A stretch of DNA of 64,000 bases from an uncultured Bacteroides sp. (GTDB taxonomy: Bacteria; Bacteroidota; Bacteroidia; Bacteroidales; Bacteroidaceae): the NCBI RefSeq assembly GCF_963666545.1, contig NZ_OY762899.1, positions 806,001 through 870,000 on the forward strand. The letters are read 5' to 3'. The notes under the pieces were generated by a model. That model had not been told where the DNA came from, did no database searches, and saw only the letters and a list, made by a program, of their open reading frames with translations. Shown in pieces: positions 44,621-53,004 of this stretch. The number at the start of each line of letters is the position of its first letter. Position 1 is the stretch's first letter. The position numbers and the translations under genes are program-made.

Positions 44621-47600
44621 ATGAAATTAATCGTGTTATTATTTCTTTTTATTTTCCCTTTCACCTTATCAGCACAAGAAACAGTGTTGATCAAGGGAAA
44701 AGTGGTGGCAGAAGATGGAACTCCGTTACCGGGTGCTTCTGTCTACATAGATAAAAATTCTATTGGCGAAAAATCATCCATTGAGGGAGTTGTCGCCAAT
44801 TATAATCTCGGAACAACGACCGATATAAATGGTACATTCTCAGTCTCTATTCCTAAAGGAATCGTGCAATTGACTTGTAGCTTCATTGGATATGAAACAC
44901 AGAAGGTCAGTATCCGAAACAAATCTTTCGTAGCAATTACACTGAAGGAGTCAGAGAGTACACTGGGTGAGGTGGTAGTAACCGGATATCAGAAGATAGA
45001 AAAACGGAAGCTGACGTCTGCTGTTTCTACTATCAAAGCTGCAAGCATCTTGCAGGCAGGCGTTTCGAGTGTGGATATGATGTTGAGCGGACAAGTTGCC
45101 GGTGTGCAAACAACTGCGTTAAGTGGTGCTCCGGGTGCTCCGGCTAAAATACGCATTCGTGGAGTGGCTTCATTGAACGGACCACAAGATCCTCTTTGGA
45201 TATTAGATGGTATGCCGCTTGAGGGTACAAGCTTACCTGATATGACGGATAAGAATATTGATCAGCTTTTCTCTTCCTCTATTGCAGGTATTAATCCTGC
45301 CGACATACAAGACATCACAATCCTGAAAGATGCTGCCGCAACAGCCATCTATGGTGCAAGAGCTGCTAATGGAGTAATTCTCATCACAACAAAAAAAGGA
45401 AAAGAAGGAAAGCCTACCATTCAGTTTAACTCAAAACTCTCTTTCGTGTCTCGTCCGGATATGGGTAAATTAAATCTGATGAATTCTTCTGAAAAGTTGG
45501 ACATGGAACTGCGATTGGCTCAATATAGTGATTTGGATTCGGATAATACGATCACAAAGAGAGGAGCCATTGGAAGACTTTTTGAAGCGAATAATTTATG
45601 GAATCAGTATCGTCAAGGAGGACTGGAAGGTCTGCCGGCAAATGTACAGAGTGAAATTACTCGTCTACGAATGGGGAACACCAATTGGGGAAATGAACTT
45701 TACCAAACAGCCGCCAATCAAGATCATAGTTTGAGCATTAACGGAGGTACAGATCGCTCCACTTATTATTTCTCTGCCGGATATTATAATGAATTGGGAA
45801 CAACCATTGGTACATCTCTCAAAAGACTGAACTTTACGCTGAAGGGAGATTATAAACTTTGGGATAATTTGAAAGTTGGCGTTGCCCTCTATACAAATGA
45901 GCGGAAACAGAGCTCTTATCTCTCTAACACAGGATTACAAACTAATCCTGCTAGATATTCCCGAAGGGCGAACCCTTATCTGGCTATTTATGACGAGAAC
46001 GGTGATTATGTGTACGACCCGGACATCACTCCATATAATGGTAATACGCTCAACTATAATATTATTGAAGAGAGAAACAATACCTCCAACGACTTAAAGG
46101 CCCGTACATTAAATGCTGTTTTTGATCTTGACTGGGAGATTATAAAAAAATTAAATTTCAGAACACAACTGGGGCTACAACGCGATAACGATAATTCGCA
46201 ACAATACGGTGGAACGAATAGTTATTTCTCTCGCCTTGAAAGAGAAAAAAGTAAAGTAGGCAACTCTTACTTCATCCCCGAGGGTGGCGTTATTAAGAAT
46301 GAAGAGAGAACTTTTAACCAATGGAATTTAAAAACTGTACTAGAGTACAATCTTTCATTTGCGGAAAAGCACGAGTTCGACTTTATGGTCGGCAGTGAAT
46401 TGAGACGTACCAAAGAAGAGAAGATAACCTCTGCCGGGTATGGATTCAACAAAGAAACACTGACTACCGAACCGGTTATTTTCCCTGATGCTTCTTACGC
46501 CGTTACTTTTCCCCTGTTCAGAAAGTCATTGATAGAAAATGCGTATGCCTCTTTCTTTGGAACGCTAGGATACACTTTTGATAAGAAATATACTTTCTTT
46601 GGCAGTGTGCGCATGGATGGATCCGATTTGTTTGGTGTTGATCCAAAATACAGATATCTTCCTTTATGGGCTGCTTCCGGTGCATGGAGAGTAAAAGAAG
46701 AAGCCTTTCTGAAAGATGTTAACTGGCTGAATGACTTGAAACTTCGCCTTTCATACGGATTACAGGGAAATATAGATAAAAATACTTCAAAATATATTAT
46801 TGGGGAACGAAAGACAGTCACTTTGCTACCCGGACAATCGGAGCCTACCATTTCTCCGACCAATTTGCCCAATGATCGCCTACGTTGGGAGAAGACGGCC
46901 ACTTGGAATACAGGGTTTGATGTGGCATTGCTCGACAATCGAATCTTTTTCAGTGCAGATGTTTATCATCGTAAGTCGACCGACCTGATTGGTTCCAGAT
47001 CTGTCGCACTAGAAAATGGAATGGGAACTGCTACCATTAATTGGGCTGCATTGACTAACAAAGGTTTTGAATTGACCTTAGTAACGCGCAACATCCACAC
47101 TTCTGCTTTCAAATGGAGTACAACAATTAACATCGCTAAAAATACGAATCATGTAGATGAGATCCATGTCCCAAAGAATCAGGTCACTCCTTCATTAATA
47201 GGTCGTCCGGTGAACGCTCTTTTCGCCTTCAAAACGGCAGGGCTCGACGAACAAGGCTATCCTTTGTTCCAAAAAGGAGACAAGAAGGTTTCTGCCACTG
47301 AATTCTTCGGATTAGTAGATCCTGAAGGTTGGGGGATGTATCAAAGCACCTTATCCAATGAACAGATTCGTGACTTATATACTTATATAGGAGATAAAGA
47401 CCCAAAGATTTCAGGAGGGTTGATTAACAATTTTGAGCTGGGCCCTTTCTCACTGAACATCTCTTGCAGCTTTAACCTTGGTCAGTGGGTGAAGACTGAA
47501 CCGTTCTATAACATCATTGAAATGGACAGAGGAGTTAACCGCACCACGATGATGAACCAAGTATGGACTCCTGATAATAAATCGGGCATCTATCCACGAA

Positions 47601-47935
47601 TGATAGGGGCATATACGGAAGATGGTAGCCGTATGGGCGACTATATGGCCTTCAATACAGGCTATGTGTTGGCTACCGATGTATTCTCTGATTTGGATAT
47701 TTGGTATAAGAAAATGAATTACCTGCGCGTAAACAGCATACGTTTTGGTTATGAGCTTCCAAAGAGTACATTAACAAAAATAGGCATTGCTTATGCAAAA
47801 ATAAACGTAGAGGCTCAGAATCCGTTTGTAATAGCATCTAACTACGATGGATATTTTGATCCGGAGACTTTAGGAAACATTTATGCTCAACCGATGCCTA
47901 AGTCAATAACAGTAGGATTAAATGTCACTTTCTAA
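44621..47935 (+). CDS. SusC/RagA TonB-dependent transporter (protease-linked locus)
   Basis: A 1,104-residue outer-membrane transporter. Signal peptide 1-18 (ends LSA-Q). The CarboxypepD_reg domain (about 22-115) contains an insertion after KVVAEDGTPLPGASVYID compared with usual copies. The plug (about 120-250) has GYQKIEKRKLTSAVSTIKAA, LSGQVAGVQTTALSGAPG, IRGVASLNGPQDPLWILDGMPLEG and ILKDAAATAIYGARAANGVILITTKKG. The barrel ends SITVGLNVTF. No STN domain is present, consistent with control by the two-component pair. It lies downstream of a metallopeptidase, so peptides are a likely cargo. Confidence 0.93.
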   Translation: MKLIVLLFLFIFPFTLSAQETVLIKGKVVAEDGTPLPGASVYIDKNSIGEKSSIEGVVANYNLGTTTDINGTFSVSIPKGIVQLTCSFIGYETQKVSIRNKSFVAITLKESESTLGEVVVTGYQKIEKRKLTSAVSTIKAASILQAGVSSVDMMLSGQVAGVQTTALSGAPGAPAKIRIRGVASLNGPQDPLWILDGMPLEGTSLPDMTDKNIDQLFSSSIAGINPADIQDITILKDAAATAIYGARAANGVILITTKKGKEGKPTIQFNSKLSFVSRPDMGKLNLMNSSEKLDMELRLAQYSDLDSDNTITKRGAIGRLFEANNLWNQYRQGGLEGLPANVQSEITRLRMGNTNWGNELYQTAANQDHSLSINGGTDRSTYYFSAGYYNELGTTIGTSLKRLNFTLKGDYKLWDNLKVGVALYTNERKQSSYLSNTGLQTNPARYSRRANPYLAIYDENGDYVYDPDITPYNGNTLNYNIIEERNNTSNDLKARTLNAVFDLDWEIIKKLNFRTQLGLQRDNDNSQQYGGTNSYFSRLEREKSKVGNSYFIPEGGVIKNEERTFNQWNLKTVLEYNLSFAEKHEFDFMVGSELRRTKEEKITSAGYGFNKETLTTEPVIFPDASYAVTFPLFRKSLIENAYASFFGTLGYTFDKKYTFFGSVRMDGSDLFGVDPKYRYLPLWAASGAWRVKEEAFLKDVNWLNDLKLRLSYGLQGNIDKNTSKYIIGERKTVTLLPGQSEPTISPTNLPNDRLRWEKTATWNTGFDVALLDNRIFFSADVYHRKSTDLIGSRSVALENGMGTATINWAALTNKGFELTLVTRNIHTSAFKWSTTINIAKNTNHVDEIHVPKNQVTPSLIGRPVNALFAFKTAGLDEQGYPLFQKGDKKVSATEFFGLVDPEGWGMYQSTLSNEQIRDLYTYIGDKDPKISGGLINNFELGPFSLNISCSFNLGQWVKTEPFYNIIEMDRGVNRTTMMNQVWTPDNKSGIYPRMIGAYTEDGSRMGDYMAFNTGYVLATDVFSDLDIWYKKMNYLRVNSIRFGYELPKSTLTKIGIAYAKINVEAQNPFVIASNYDGYFDPETLGNIYAQPMPKSITVGLNVTF

Positions 47936-47955
47936 TCTAAAAAAACAGAAAAAAA

Positions 47956-49290
47956 ATGAAAAGATTTAATTTATATATAGTGGCTTTATCCCTATTAATG
48001 CTCACTTCTTGTGATAACTTTTTGGATATAACGCCTGTGGGAAAAGTGATCCCTACCACTTTCCAGGATTATCGTGACCTGATGACTAATGCTTACGAAG
48101 TGATTCCCACCGATCGCTCATTAAGCACCGTCAGAGGAGATGAATTGCAATTAGTATACGATGATTGGGGCGATTATCTCCTTTATCAAAGCATCTATGT
48201 CTGGAAAGATATCAATCCGGATGCAAACACGATAAGTTTTGCTTGGCAACAGTATTATAGAGCCATCTTAAACGCTAATCAGATCATTATCGATGGAGAC
48301 AAAGCGACCGATGGTACTCAAGCTGAGATTAATCAAGTGAGAGGCGAAGCTTATCTAATGAGAGCATATATGCATTTTGGTTTAGCCGGTTTGTTTTCAG
48401 ATGTGTACAATACGGAGAATCTGAATAAAAAATCCATTCCTTTGGCCACAACGATTGATATTTGGAAGAACTATGAAAGAAATACAATCGGTGAGGTGTA
48501 TCAACAGATTTTTGCTGATATTGAGGAAGGAATTAAATTGTTGAACGTTGACGAACAACCCAAAGGTTTGAACTATCGCTTCTCAAAAGTGTCAGCCTAC
48601 GGTTTTGCAGCTCGTGTGTATGCTTACACAGGCAATTGGAGCAATGCCGGGATGTATGCAAAGAAAGCGTATGATCTCAATCATACCTTGATTGACATGA
48701 ATGTCTCTGGTGCAAAACTTCCCATGAATTACACCTCTGAGGAGAATGTGTTGGCTATGGAACAAACATTTTATTCTGAGTTGAAAAACAAGTTCAACAT
48801 CTCTGACAAGTTAATCAATGCCTTTGATAAGACAAACGATCTACGTTTTGCTAAATACTTTGAGGCCAGAGGTACGGCCTATCGTTGTTCGTTGGGATAT
48901 ACTTTAGCAAACAAAGTATCAATGAGAACGGCCGAATTCTATTTGCTTCTGGCTGCTTCCGAAGCACAAGTATCCGGCGGCGATCTAAGCAAAGCAAAAG
49001 ATTACTTGAAGCAGCTCCTTGTTAAGCGTCTCAAACCGGACTATTATGCCGCCCAAGCAGCAGCAATAGATGCAATGGACAAACAAGCATTTATTCAGCG
49101 GGTAGCTGACGAGCGATACAGAGAATTAGCTTGCCAAGGCTTTAGATGGTATGATTTACGTTACTTCGGTAAACCGAAAGTCATCAAAACATTTAATGGA
49201 GAAAGTTACACGTTAGAGCAAGGAGATAGCAGATATGTACTCCCCTTCCCTACTGAAGCAGTCGACGGTAATCCTAATTTATTGAATTAA
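47956..49290 (+). CDS. SusD/RagB-family lipoprotein (protease-linked locus)
   Basis: A 444-residue outer-membrane lipoprotein (lipobox LTSC). It has the SusD start CDNFLDITPVGKVIPTTFQDYRDLM, the helix AEINQVRGEAYLMRAYMHFGLAG, and the C-terminal ADERYRELACQGFRWYDLRYFGKPK and LPFPTEAVDGNPNLLN. It is short for the family, with a reduced ligand-binding region. It lies 20 bp after its SusC and ends at a strong terminator. Confidence 0.92.
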   Translation: MKRFNLYIVALSLLMLTSCDNFLDITPVGKVIPTTFQDYRDLMTNAYEVIPTDRSLSTVRGDELQLVYDDWGDYLLYQSIYVWKDINPDANTISFAWQQYYRAILNANQIIIDGDKATDGTQAEINQVRGEAYLMRAYMHFGLAGLFSDVYNTENLNKKSIPLATTIDIWKNYERNTIGEVYQQIFADIEEGIKLLNVDEQPKGLNYRFSKVSAYGFAARVYAYTGNWSNAGMYAKKAYDLNHTLIDMNVSGAKLPMNYTSEENVLAMEQTFYSELKNKFNISDKLINAFDKTNDLRFAKYFEARGTAYRCSLGYTLANKVSMRTAEFYLLLAASEAQVSGGDLSKAKDYLKQLLVKRLKPDYYAAQAAAIDAMDKQAFIQRVADERYRELACQGFRWYDLRYFGKPKVIKTFNGESYTLEQGDSRYVLPFPTEAVDGNPNLLN

Positions 49291-49330
49291 AATAGAATTT
49301 CTCTAAATTCTATTTTGAGGAGAATAATTC

Positions 49331-49383
49331 AAAAGCAAGTAATCCTAGCAACTTATATTGAGTTACTAGGATTACTTGCTTTT
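49331..49383. terminator. Bidirectional intrinsic terminator
   Basis: Arms 49331-49353 and 49361-49383 pair over 23 bp with one mismatch, around a 7-nt loop, and end in TTTT on either strand. It separates the plus-strand SusD gene from the minus-strand symporter gene. Confidence 0.9.
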
Positions 49384-49401
49384 GTATCGGTTATATCACA
49401 C

Positions 49402-50565
49402 CTAACTCCGCTCATTCGCAACAAACTTATTCACAATTAGTGCCAATGCACCATCTGATGTTACATTACAAGCCGTACCAAAGCTATCCTGTAAAGCAAA
49501 AATGGTGATCAACAAGGCTGTTCCTGCTTCATCAAACCCTAATACAGAAACTACAATACCAAGAGAAGCTAACACAGTACCTCCGGGAACACCGGGAGCT
49601 CCTATAGCAAAAATGCCCAAAAGAAGAACAAACGCAATCATAGTCGACAAATCAGGCAAAGTTCCATAAAGTACCTGCGAGACTGTCATCACCAAAAACA
49701 CCTCTGTCAAGACCGAACCACACAGATGAATATTAGCGAAAAGTGGAATTGAGAAATCAGTTACCTCTTTTTTTAATATTCTGTTCTTTCTGGCACAGGT
49801 AAGAGCTACGCCCAATGTTGCTGCAGACGACATCGTTCCTAAAGCCGTTACATAAGCCGGTCCATAGTGTTTGAGAATCTCCCAACCATTTTCCTTTGAA
49901 TATAAGGATGCAATCGTATAGAGTAAAAACATCCATATATAATGGCAAAAGACAGCAATCAGAATTACTACTGCAAAAATAGGTAATTGTTTTGTTATGG
50001 CTCCCTCATAGCTCAATACGCAAAAGTTAGCAGCAATAAAAAAAGGAAGAATAGGTATTAATATCTTCTGCACTAATAAGATAACCATTTGCTGAAAATG
50101 ATCTAACAGAAGAATTATTTCTTTACTCTTTACCCATGCTGTTGACAAACCTACAAATATAGATAATACCAAGGCAGACATCACATCCATTATTGAAGGT
50201 ATCTTCAATGAAAATGGTAACTCCGGAAGCTTGCGTAAGTTGTCCAAATCGGGTGAGATATTGAGGAATGGGATAACCTCGTAACCAACGGTTATTCCAA
50301 ACAATGCAGCTCCAATAGAGGAAATATAAGCAATAGCGAAAGTAAACAAAAGAACTTTTGAAGCACCACTTTTTAAGCGGGCAATGGATAGAGCCACAAA
50401 GCCAAAAATAATGAGTGGCACTAAGAAAAAGATTATTTGTCCGCCGATTTGCTTCATTACCAGAGCAATCTTGATAATAGATTCATTAGCAAATGCTCCG
50501 ATGAGCAAGCCTACCGCAACAGCAAATAATAGTTGTACAATTATGTTTGAAAAGAAATGTTTCAT
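49402..50565 (-). CDS. Dicarboxylate/amino acid:cation symporter (DAACS family)
   Basis: A 388-residue inner-membrane symporter, started at the ATG at 50565 (MKHFFSNIIVQLLFAVAVGLLIG) and not the long frame to 50643. About eight helices plus re-entrant loops. The Ser-rich loop TALGTMSSAATLGVALTCA, the GAPGVPGGTVLASLGIV hairpin and the cation/substrate motif FGTACNVTSDGALALIVNKF are characteristic of the glutamate/aspartate/serine transporter family. Substrate within the family is unresolved; an acidic or neutral amino acid would suit the neighbouring peptide-use genes. A -7 element lies at 50583-50590. Confidence 0.88.
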   Translation of the reverse strand: MKHFFSNIIVQLLFAVAVGLLIGAFANESIIKIALVMKQIGGQIIFFLVPLIIFGFVALSIARLKSGASKVLLFTFAIAYISSIGAALFGITVGYEVIPFLNISPDLDNLRKLPELPFSLKIPSIMDVMSALVLSIFVGLSTAWVKSKEIILLLDHFQQMVILLVQKILIPILPFFIAANFCVLSYEGAITKQLPIFAVVILIAVFCHYIWMFLLYTIASLYSKENGWEILKHYGPAYVTALGTMSSAATLGVALTCARKNRILKKEVTDFSIPLFANIHLCGSVLTEVFLVMTVSQVLYGTLPDLSTMIAFVLLLGIFAIGAPGVPGGTVLASLGIVVSVLGFDEAGTALLITIFALQDSFGTACNVTSDGALALIVNKFVANERS

Positions 50566-50582
50566 ATGACGTTTATATAATG

Positions 50583-50590
50583 CAAAGTTA
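50583..50590 (-). promoter_or_regulatory. -7 element of the DAACS symporter (TAACTTTG)
   Basis: TAACTTTG on the minus strand, 17 bp upstream of the ATG at 50565. A TTG lies 18 bp further upstream (50609-50611), slightly closer than the usual 19-21 bp. Confidence 0.6.
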
Positions 50591-51034
50591 GATACATTTA
50601 GCCAACTGCAAGATACTATAATCATGGTATTTTTATACCACAAATGAGGTAGATTCAGAAAAGATATTATTCTAGTTGCTAAAAAAAATCAAGAAAGAGG
50701 ATACTATAATTCTTAAAATGTAATATAATAAAAGATATTACGGATGAAACGAAATTCTTAAACCGTTTGTAATGAATAACGCTCATTCCTAAAGCTTGAG
50801 TTCCTCAATTATGTAATGAATATTTGTAGACTTTAAAAGGCTATTTTTATTAAAGTTATTTTTGGAAACTTATGATAAAAAGGGCATGGTTTAATATCCT
50901 TACAATTAAAAGCAGGCTCTTAATAACTATAAAATCAATTTATAATAAATCCCAAAACAATTTATAATAAATGGCACCAGAACTTATTATACCTCTATTC
51001 CCCGTTTATTTAGTTTCTGATGAATTTTAAATAC

Positions 51035-51073
51035 AAAAAAGGTGGCAATTCCAGTCGGGAACTACCACCTTTT
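51035..51073 (-). terminator. Intrinsic terminator of the candidate small RNA
   Basis: Arms 51058-51069 and 51041-51052 (GGTGG...CC with GG...CCACC) pair over 12 bp with two wobble-type mismatches and a 5-nt loop. On the minus strand they are followed by six U (51035-51040). Confidence 0.8.
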
Positions 51074-51095
51074 CATATATATGATGTTATGATTG

Positions 51096-51179
51096 CTACT
51101 CCATAACGCTTCTTGTTTGAAGTATTAATGTTGTGTATTGTTTCGTTGTCGTATTTTTATCATTGTATATATTATTCAT
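51096..51179 (-). CDS. 27-codon Thr-rich small ORF inside the candidate RNA
   Basis: ATG at 51177-51179, TAG at 51096-51098. The product starts MNNIYNDKNTTTKQYTTLIL and has six Thr in residues 10-22, plus Ile and Leu. It lies wholly inside the predicted transcript. It could be a leader peptide sensing aminoacyl-tRNA or simply a small protein; I see no signal peptide or known motif. No ribosome-binding site of note, as is usual in Bacteroides. Confidence 0.45.
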   Translation of the reverse strand: MNNIYNDKNTTTKQYTTLILQTRSVME

Positions 51180-51222
51180 TATATATTTTTTTATGGGTAG
51201 TTAGAGCCCGACTTTCATTCTA

Positions 51223-51253
51223 CAAATATACAACACAAAACCTCCTTGAACAA
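51223..51253 (-). promoter_or_regulatory. Consensus promoter (TTG-N20-TATATTTG) of the candidate small RNA
   Basis: On the minus strand TTG (51251-51253) and TATATTTG (51223-51230) are exactly 20 bp apart, a full match with no annotated gene of normal size downstream for about 650 bp. Confidence 0.8.
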
Positions 51254-51378
51254 GTCTTTTAGCCGTTTTTTATTGTGGTGACTCCTTGCCTGATGCCGTT
51301 TTCGGCGGGGGCAATTCGATAATACAACCAGCTAAAAGAAGAGCCTGAGGATATGCGAATGTTGAGAATCTCACCATA

Positions 51379-51420
51379 AAGAAGGGGCTTACCGGAAAAT
51401 TTACCGATAAACCCCTTCTT
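51379..51420 (-). terminator. Probable terminator of the ECF-sigma/SusCD/peptidase operon
   Basis: Arms AAGAAGGGG (51379-51387) and CCCCTTCTT (51412-51420) pair perfectly over 9 bp, with a further imperfect inner helix. It lies 26 bp after the metallophosphoesterase stop. The U-tract is poor. Confidence 0.65.
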
Positions 51421-51446
51421 GTGCAAAGTAAAGTTCCTTAGTCCGA

Positions 51447-52997
51447 CTAATTCCCGGATATCAAAAAAGTACGCCGTCCTTCAGCCGTAAAACCCCACTC
51501 ATCAGTAGCCTCTATTTGAATAGAATGTACTCCCTTGCAATACTTCTCAGGCAGTTGGATGCTCCATACCTGAGAAGAAGCTCGGCTACGAAGAGGATTG
51601 GAACGACTATATTTTGTTGGATAAACATGACTACGATTCCAAGTAAGCAAGCGGGCAACGTTAGGAGCAAGAACGTTCTTTTTCTCACACGTTAGCCATT
51701 CTCCCCCATCTACTTTACAACGCACTTTAGTAGCGTCAGAAGCGCCTCCATACACGGTAGCTAGTACCATTCCAACAGGCATTTCCTTTAGCGTCTCCAC
51801 AGATACATCGGTACTATCAATGCCCGCAACCCATATATCCATCTGCCTTGTTTCATCTAAGCCAATACCCTTAAAACGAAATGAATAATCGTTTTTAGCA
51901 AAACTGAATACAAAATAGTTGCGCGGAGAACCGCATTGCATCAGTGCAGTAGGGATTCCATTCCAGTCTTTCTCCCCTACCCACCAAAAGCCACAACTTG
52001 CTCCGGTCACCAATTCATGCACACGCACGTTCTTTCCTTCAAAGAAATGTCTCGACACCTGATGCATATGTCCCGAAAGTACTAACACCTTACCTCTTCC
52101 TTCCAATAAGTCAATCAGCTCGGATCCATTTTGAGTATAAGTTAGAGGGATATGCATGCAAAACACCAATTGCTTATTTGCCGACAACCTTTTCAAGTCC
52201 TCCTTCACAAATTTCAATTGCCTTTCGGATATCCGTCCCGTGTACGATCTAGCACCTGTTCCATACACATTATTCAGGATAATAAAATGTACGTTTCCCT
52301 TGTTAAATGCATAGGTCGATGCTCCAAATAGATTGTCGTAAGTAGCTTCCTGCTTTTCCCTCAAAATGTCTGCATCCCGATCATGATTGCCAATTACCGT
52401 CCATGATTCGGACGGTAATTGTTCAAACATGGATTTCATCTCCTGCAACAGACCGATGTTATCATTCACCAAGTCTCCCAAAAATAGATTCAGAGAACTC
52501 GGTTGATCGTATAGTAATTCAGAGAACAGAGTCTGCGAGGCATAATGCATTTCCTGTTTATCTCCTACTTGCACATCGCCAATAGCATTCAGCACAAAAT
52601 GAGAGACTGATTCTTTTTTCTGTAAGGGAAACTCAATCATCTCTTTTTGATTACTCTGAAAAGAATCAACTCTATAATAATTGGCATTTTGCACTTTAGA
52701 GCCTATCAAACGATAATTATCAGGTAAAATGGGAAAAACGCTCATATTGGGCCCTACAATCAAAGAAAATTTTCCTTGTTTGTCAGATACAACAATTGTA
52801 TCACCGTTAGAGAGTTCTATACCCGACAAGCCTTTCTCTGCTTTATCAAGTATACCGTTCCCATTTTTATCCTCAAAAATTACGCCTCTTATTTCGTTGA
52901 CGTTTTGTGCACTACAGATTGTAACATTCCAACAAAAGAGACACACTAACCCTCCGAAAAATAAAAAATCAGACTTTCTCATTACATACTTCTTCAA
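51447..52997 (-). CDS. Exported calcineurin-like metallophosphoesterase
   Basis: A 516-residue exported protein (signal peptide ending CSA-Q near 31; a second ATG at codon 6 is possible). Residues 33-110 form a beta domain opening EIRGVIFEDKNGNGILDKAEKG with a calcium-loop-like DKNGNGILD. The phosphoesterase core (about 135-360) has all motif blocks: NAIGDVQVGD, FLGDLVND, TVIGNHDRD, CMHIPLTY and LSGHMHQVSRH. A C-terminal beta domain (about 365-516) follows. This N-core-C layout is common in Bacteroides exported metallophosphatases; the phosphoester substrate is unknown. It is 7 bp after the lipoprotein gene and last in the operon. Confidence 0.85.
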   Translation of the reverse strand: MKKYVMRKSDFLFFGGLVCLFCWNVTICSAQNVNEIRGVIFEDKNGNGILDKAEKGLSGIELSNGDTIVVSDKQGKFSLIVGPNMSVFPILPDNYRLIGSKVQNANYYRVDSFQSNQKEMIEFPLQKKESVSHFVLNAIGDVQVGDKQEMHYASQTLFSELLYDQPSSLNLFLGDLVNDNIGLLQEMKSMFEQLPSESWTVIGNHDRDADILREKQEATYDNLFGASTYAFNKGNVHFIILNNVYGTGARSYTGRISERQLKFVKEDLKRLSANKQLVFCMHIPLTYTQNGSELIDLLEGRGKVLVLSGHMHQVSRHFFEGKNVRVHELVTGASCGFWWVGEKDWNGIPTALMQCGSPRNYFVFSFAKNDYSFRFKGIGLDETRQMDIWVAGIDSTDVSVETLKEMPVGMVLATVYGGASDATKVRCKVDGGEWLTCEKKNVLAPNVARLLTWNRSHVYPTKYSRSNPLRSRASSQVWSIQLPEKYCKGVHSIQIEATDEWGFTAEGRRTFLISGN

Positions 52998-53004
52998 GAA
53001 AAAA

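Larger units (their letters stand above)
51035..51222 (-). ncRNA. Candidate small RNA or attenuator leader
   Basis: A predicted transcript of roughly 180 nt runs from a perfect promoter (51223-51253) to an intrinsic terminator (51035-51073). Its 5' segments (51207-51213 and 51196-51202) can pair as 7 + 7 bp with 51053-51059 and 51060-51066, which include the ascending terminator arm. A further AU-rich helix (51176-51186 with 51075-51084) would enclose the start codon of a 27-codon ORF. The RNA could thus fold either as a closed rod or with a free terminator. No known RNA family was recognised. Confidence 0.65.
50566..51446. other. 881-bp intergenic region with a candidate small RNA
   Basis: Between the symporter and the metallophosphoesterase, both minus strand. 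It contains the symporter promoter (50583-50590), a roughly 450-bp AT-rich stretch in which I see nothing (50591-51034), the candidate RNA (51035-51222) with its promoter (51223-51253), and a hairpin at 51379-51420. Confidence 0.7.

Noticed and set aside
50591..51034. Small genes in the AT-rich stretch upstream of the symporter
   Set aside because: Only short, stop-rich frames and no promoter-terminator pair were seen.
51035..51222. 6S RNA
   Set aside because: Length and terminal pairing are suggestive, but the interior is AU-rich with little stable pairing and no recognisable open-complex-like bubble.
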